Assembly: GCA_022828225.1 (NCBI GenBank)
Contig: JAJEJG010000022.1
Location: 1-50,747, forward strand
Direction: 5' to 3'
DNA from: Nitrospirales bacterium
GTDB lineage: Bacteria; Nitrospirota; Nitrospiria; Nitrospirales; UBA8639
DNA length: 50,747 bases
Made by a program: the position numbers and the translations under genes. This document shows, piece by piece, positions 50,598 through 50,747 of the stretch. The notes below the pieces were generated by a model. That model was not told where the DNA came from. It made no database searches and saw only the letters and a list, made by a program, of their open reading frames with translations. The number at the start of each line of letters is the position of its first letter. Positions within the stretch are counted from its first letter, which is position 1.

Positions 50598-50747
50598 TTA
50601 CGCGAGGATTTCGGTCACGACGCCGGCGCCCACCGTGCGGCCCCCTTCGCGCACCGCAAACCGTAACCCCTGCTCCATCGCAATCGGCGCGATCAGTTCC
50701 CCCTCGAACGTCGTGTTGTCCCCCGGCATCACCATCTCCACCCCTTC
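50598..50747 (-). CDS. tuf: Elongation factor Tu, C-terminal part (cut by window end)
   Basis: The last 49 codons are present: [20 protein letters not shown], then [20 protein letters not shown], the strongly conserved C-terminal beta-barrel of EF-Tu, followed by TAA. The rest lies beyond the window. Its place directly before rpsJ is the common str-S10 junction. Confidence 0.95.
   Translation of the reverse strand, partial: EGVEMVMPGDNTTFEGELIAPIAMEQGLRFAVREGGRTVGAGVVTEILA

Overview
The window looks like chromosomal DNA of a diderm bacterium of moderately high GC. It carries LPS-transport genes, a TonB-dependent receptor, an outer-membrane porin and sigma-54. My best guess is Nitrospirota, a Nitrospira-like lineage. 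That rests on the gene mix (ComEA-like secreted HhH protein, FMN-binding/ApbE module, pilMNOP next to aroC-aroB) and on the dispersed repeats. No 16S or tRNA gene is present, so the placement is inference only.

Region 1 (1-9.2 kb, mostly + strand): an O-methyltransferase on the minus strand, an M32 carboxypeptidase, a secreted helix-hairpin-helix protein behind a consensus sigma-54 promoter, a Panacea-like gene on the minus strand, then fur followed by a ferric-iron ABC importer (substrate-binding protein, fused permease, ATPase) and a Spy/CpxP-like periplasmic protein.

Region 2 (9.2-18.6 kb, accessory): a lipoprotein-apbE pair on the minus strand. Facing away from it is a plus-strand cluster of a Com-like zinc-ribbon protein, a porin, a small secreted protein, an FMN-binding protein with a flavinylation motif and a four-helix membrane protein, ending in a strong terminator. 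A sigma-70 promoter overlapped by a Fur-like palindrome precedes the cluster. A gene-poor kilobase, a Lys/Glu-rich secreted peptide and a TonB-dependent receptor follow. Together with fur-fbpABC this reads as an iron-linked envelope redox and uptake region.

Region 3 (19-34.7 kb, minus strand): nadE-glnD (NAD synthesis and nitrogen signalling), preceded by a gene for a GAF-GAF-ANTAR antiterminator. An intrinsic terminator sits directly before the nadE start codon. Then aroB, aroC and pilPONM, and an lptC-lptA-lptB-rpoN-rapZ operon.

Region 4 (34.9-50.7 kb, minus strand): the complete S10-spc-alpha ribosomal protein supercluster from tuf (cut by the window end) through rpsJ to rpoA-rplQ, with secY, adk, map, infA and the short rpmJ. 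Two short inverted-repeat elements interrupt it, one touching the rplW stop codon and one supplying the rpoA stop codon. A second copy of the latter element lies at base 1.

Other dispersed repeats (CCCTCTCCC-type hairpins, the DSRFRGNDG-type repeat, AT-rich direct repeats, a degenerate 150-nt pair) sit at gene edges and change several start-codon choices. I saw no tRNA, rRNA, CRISPR array, transposase or phage gene.
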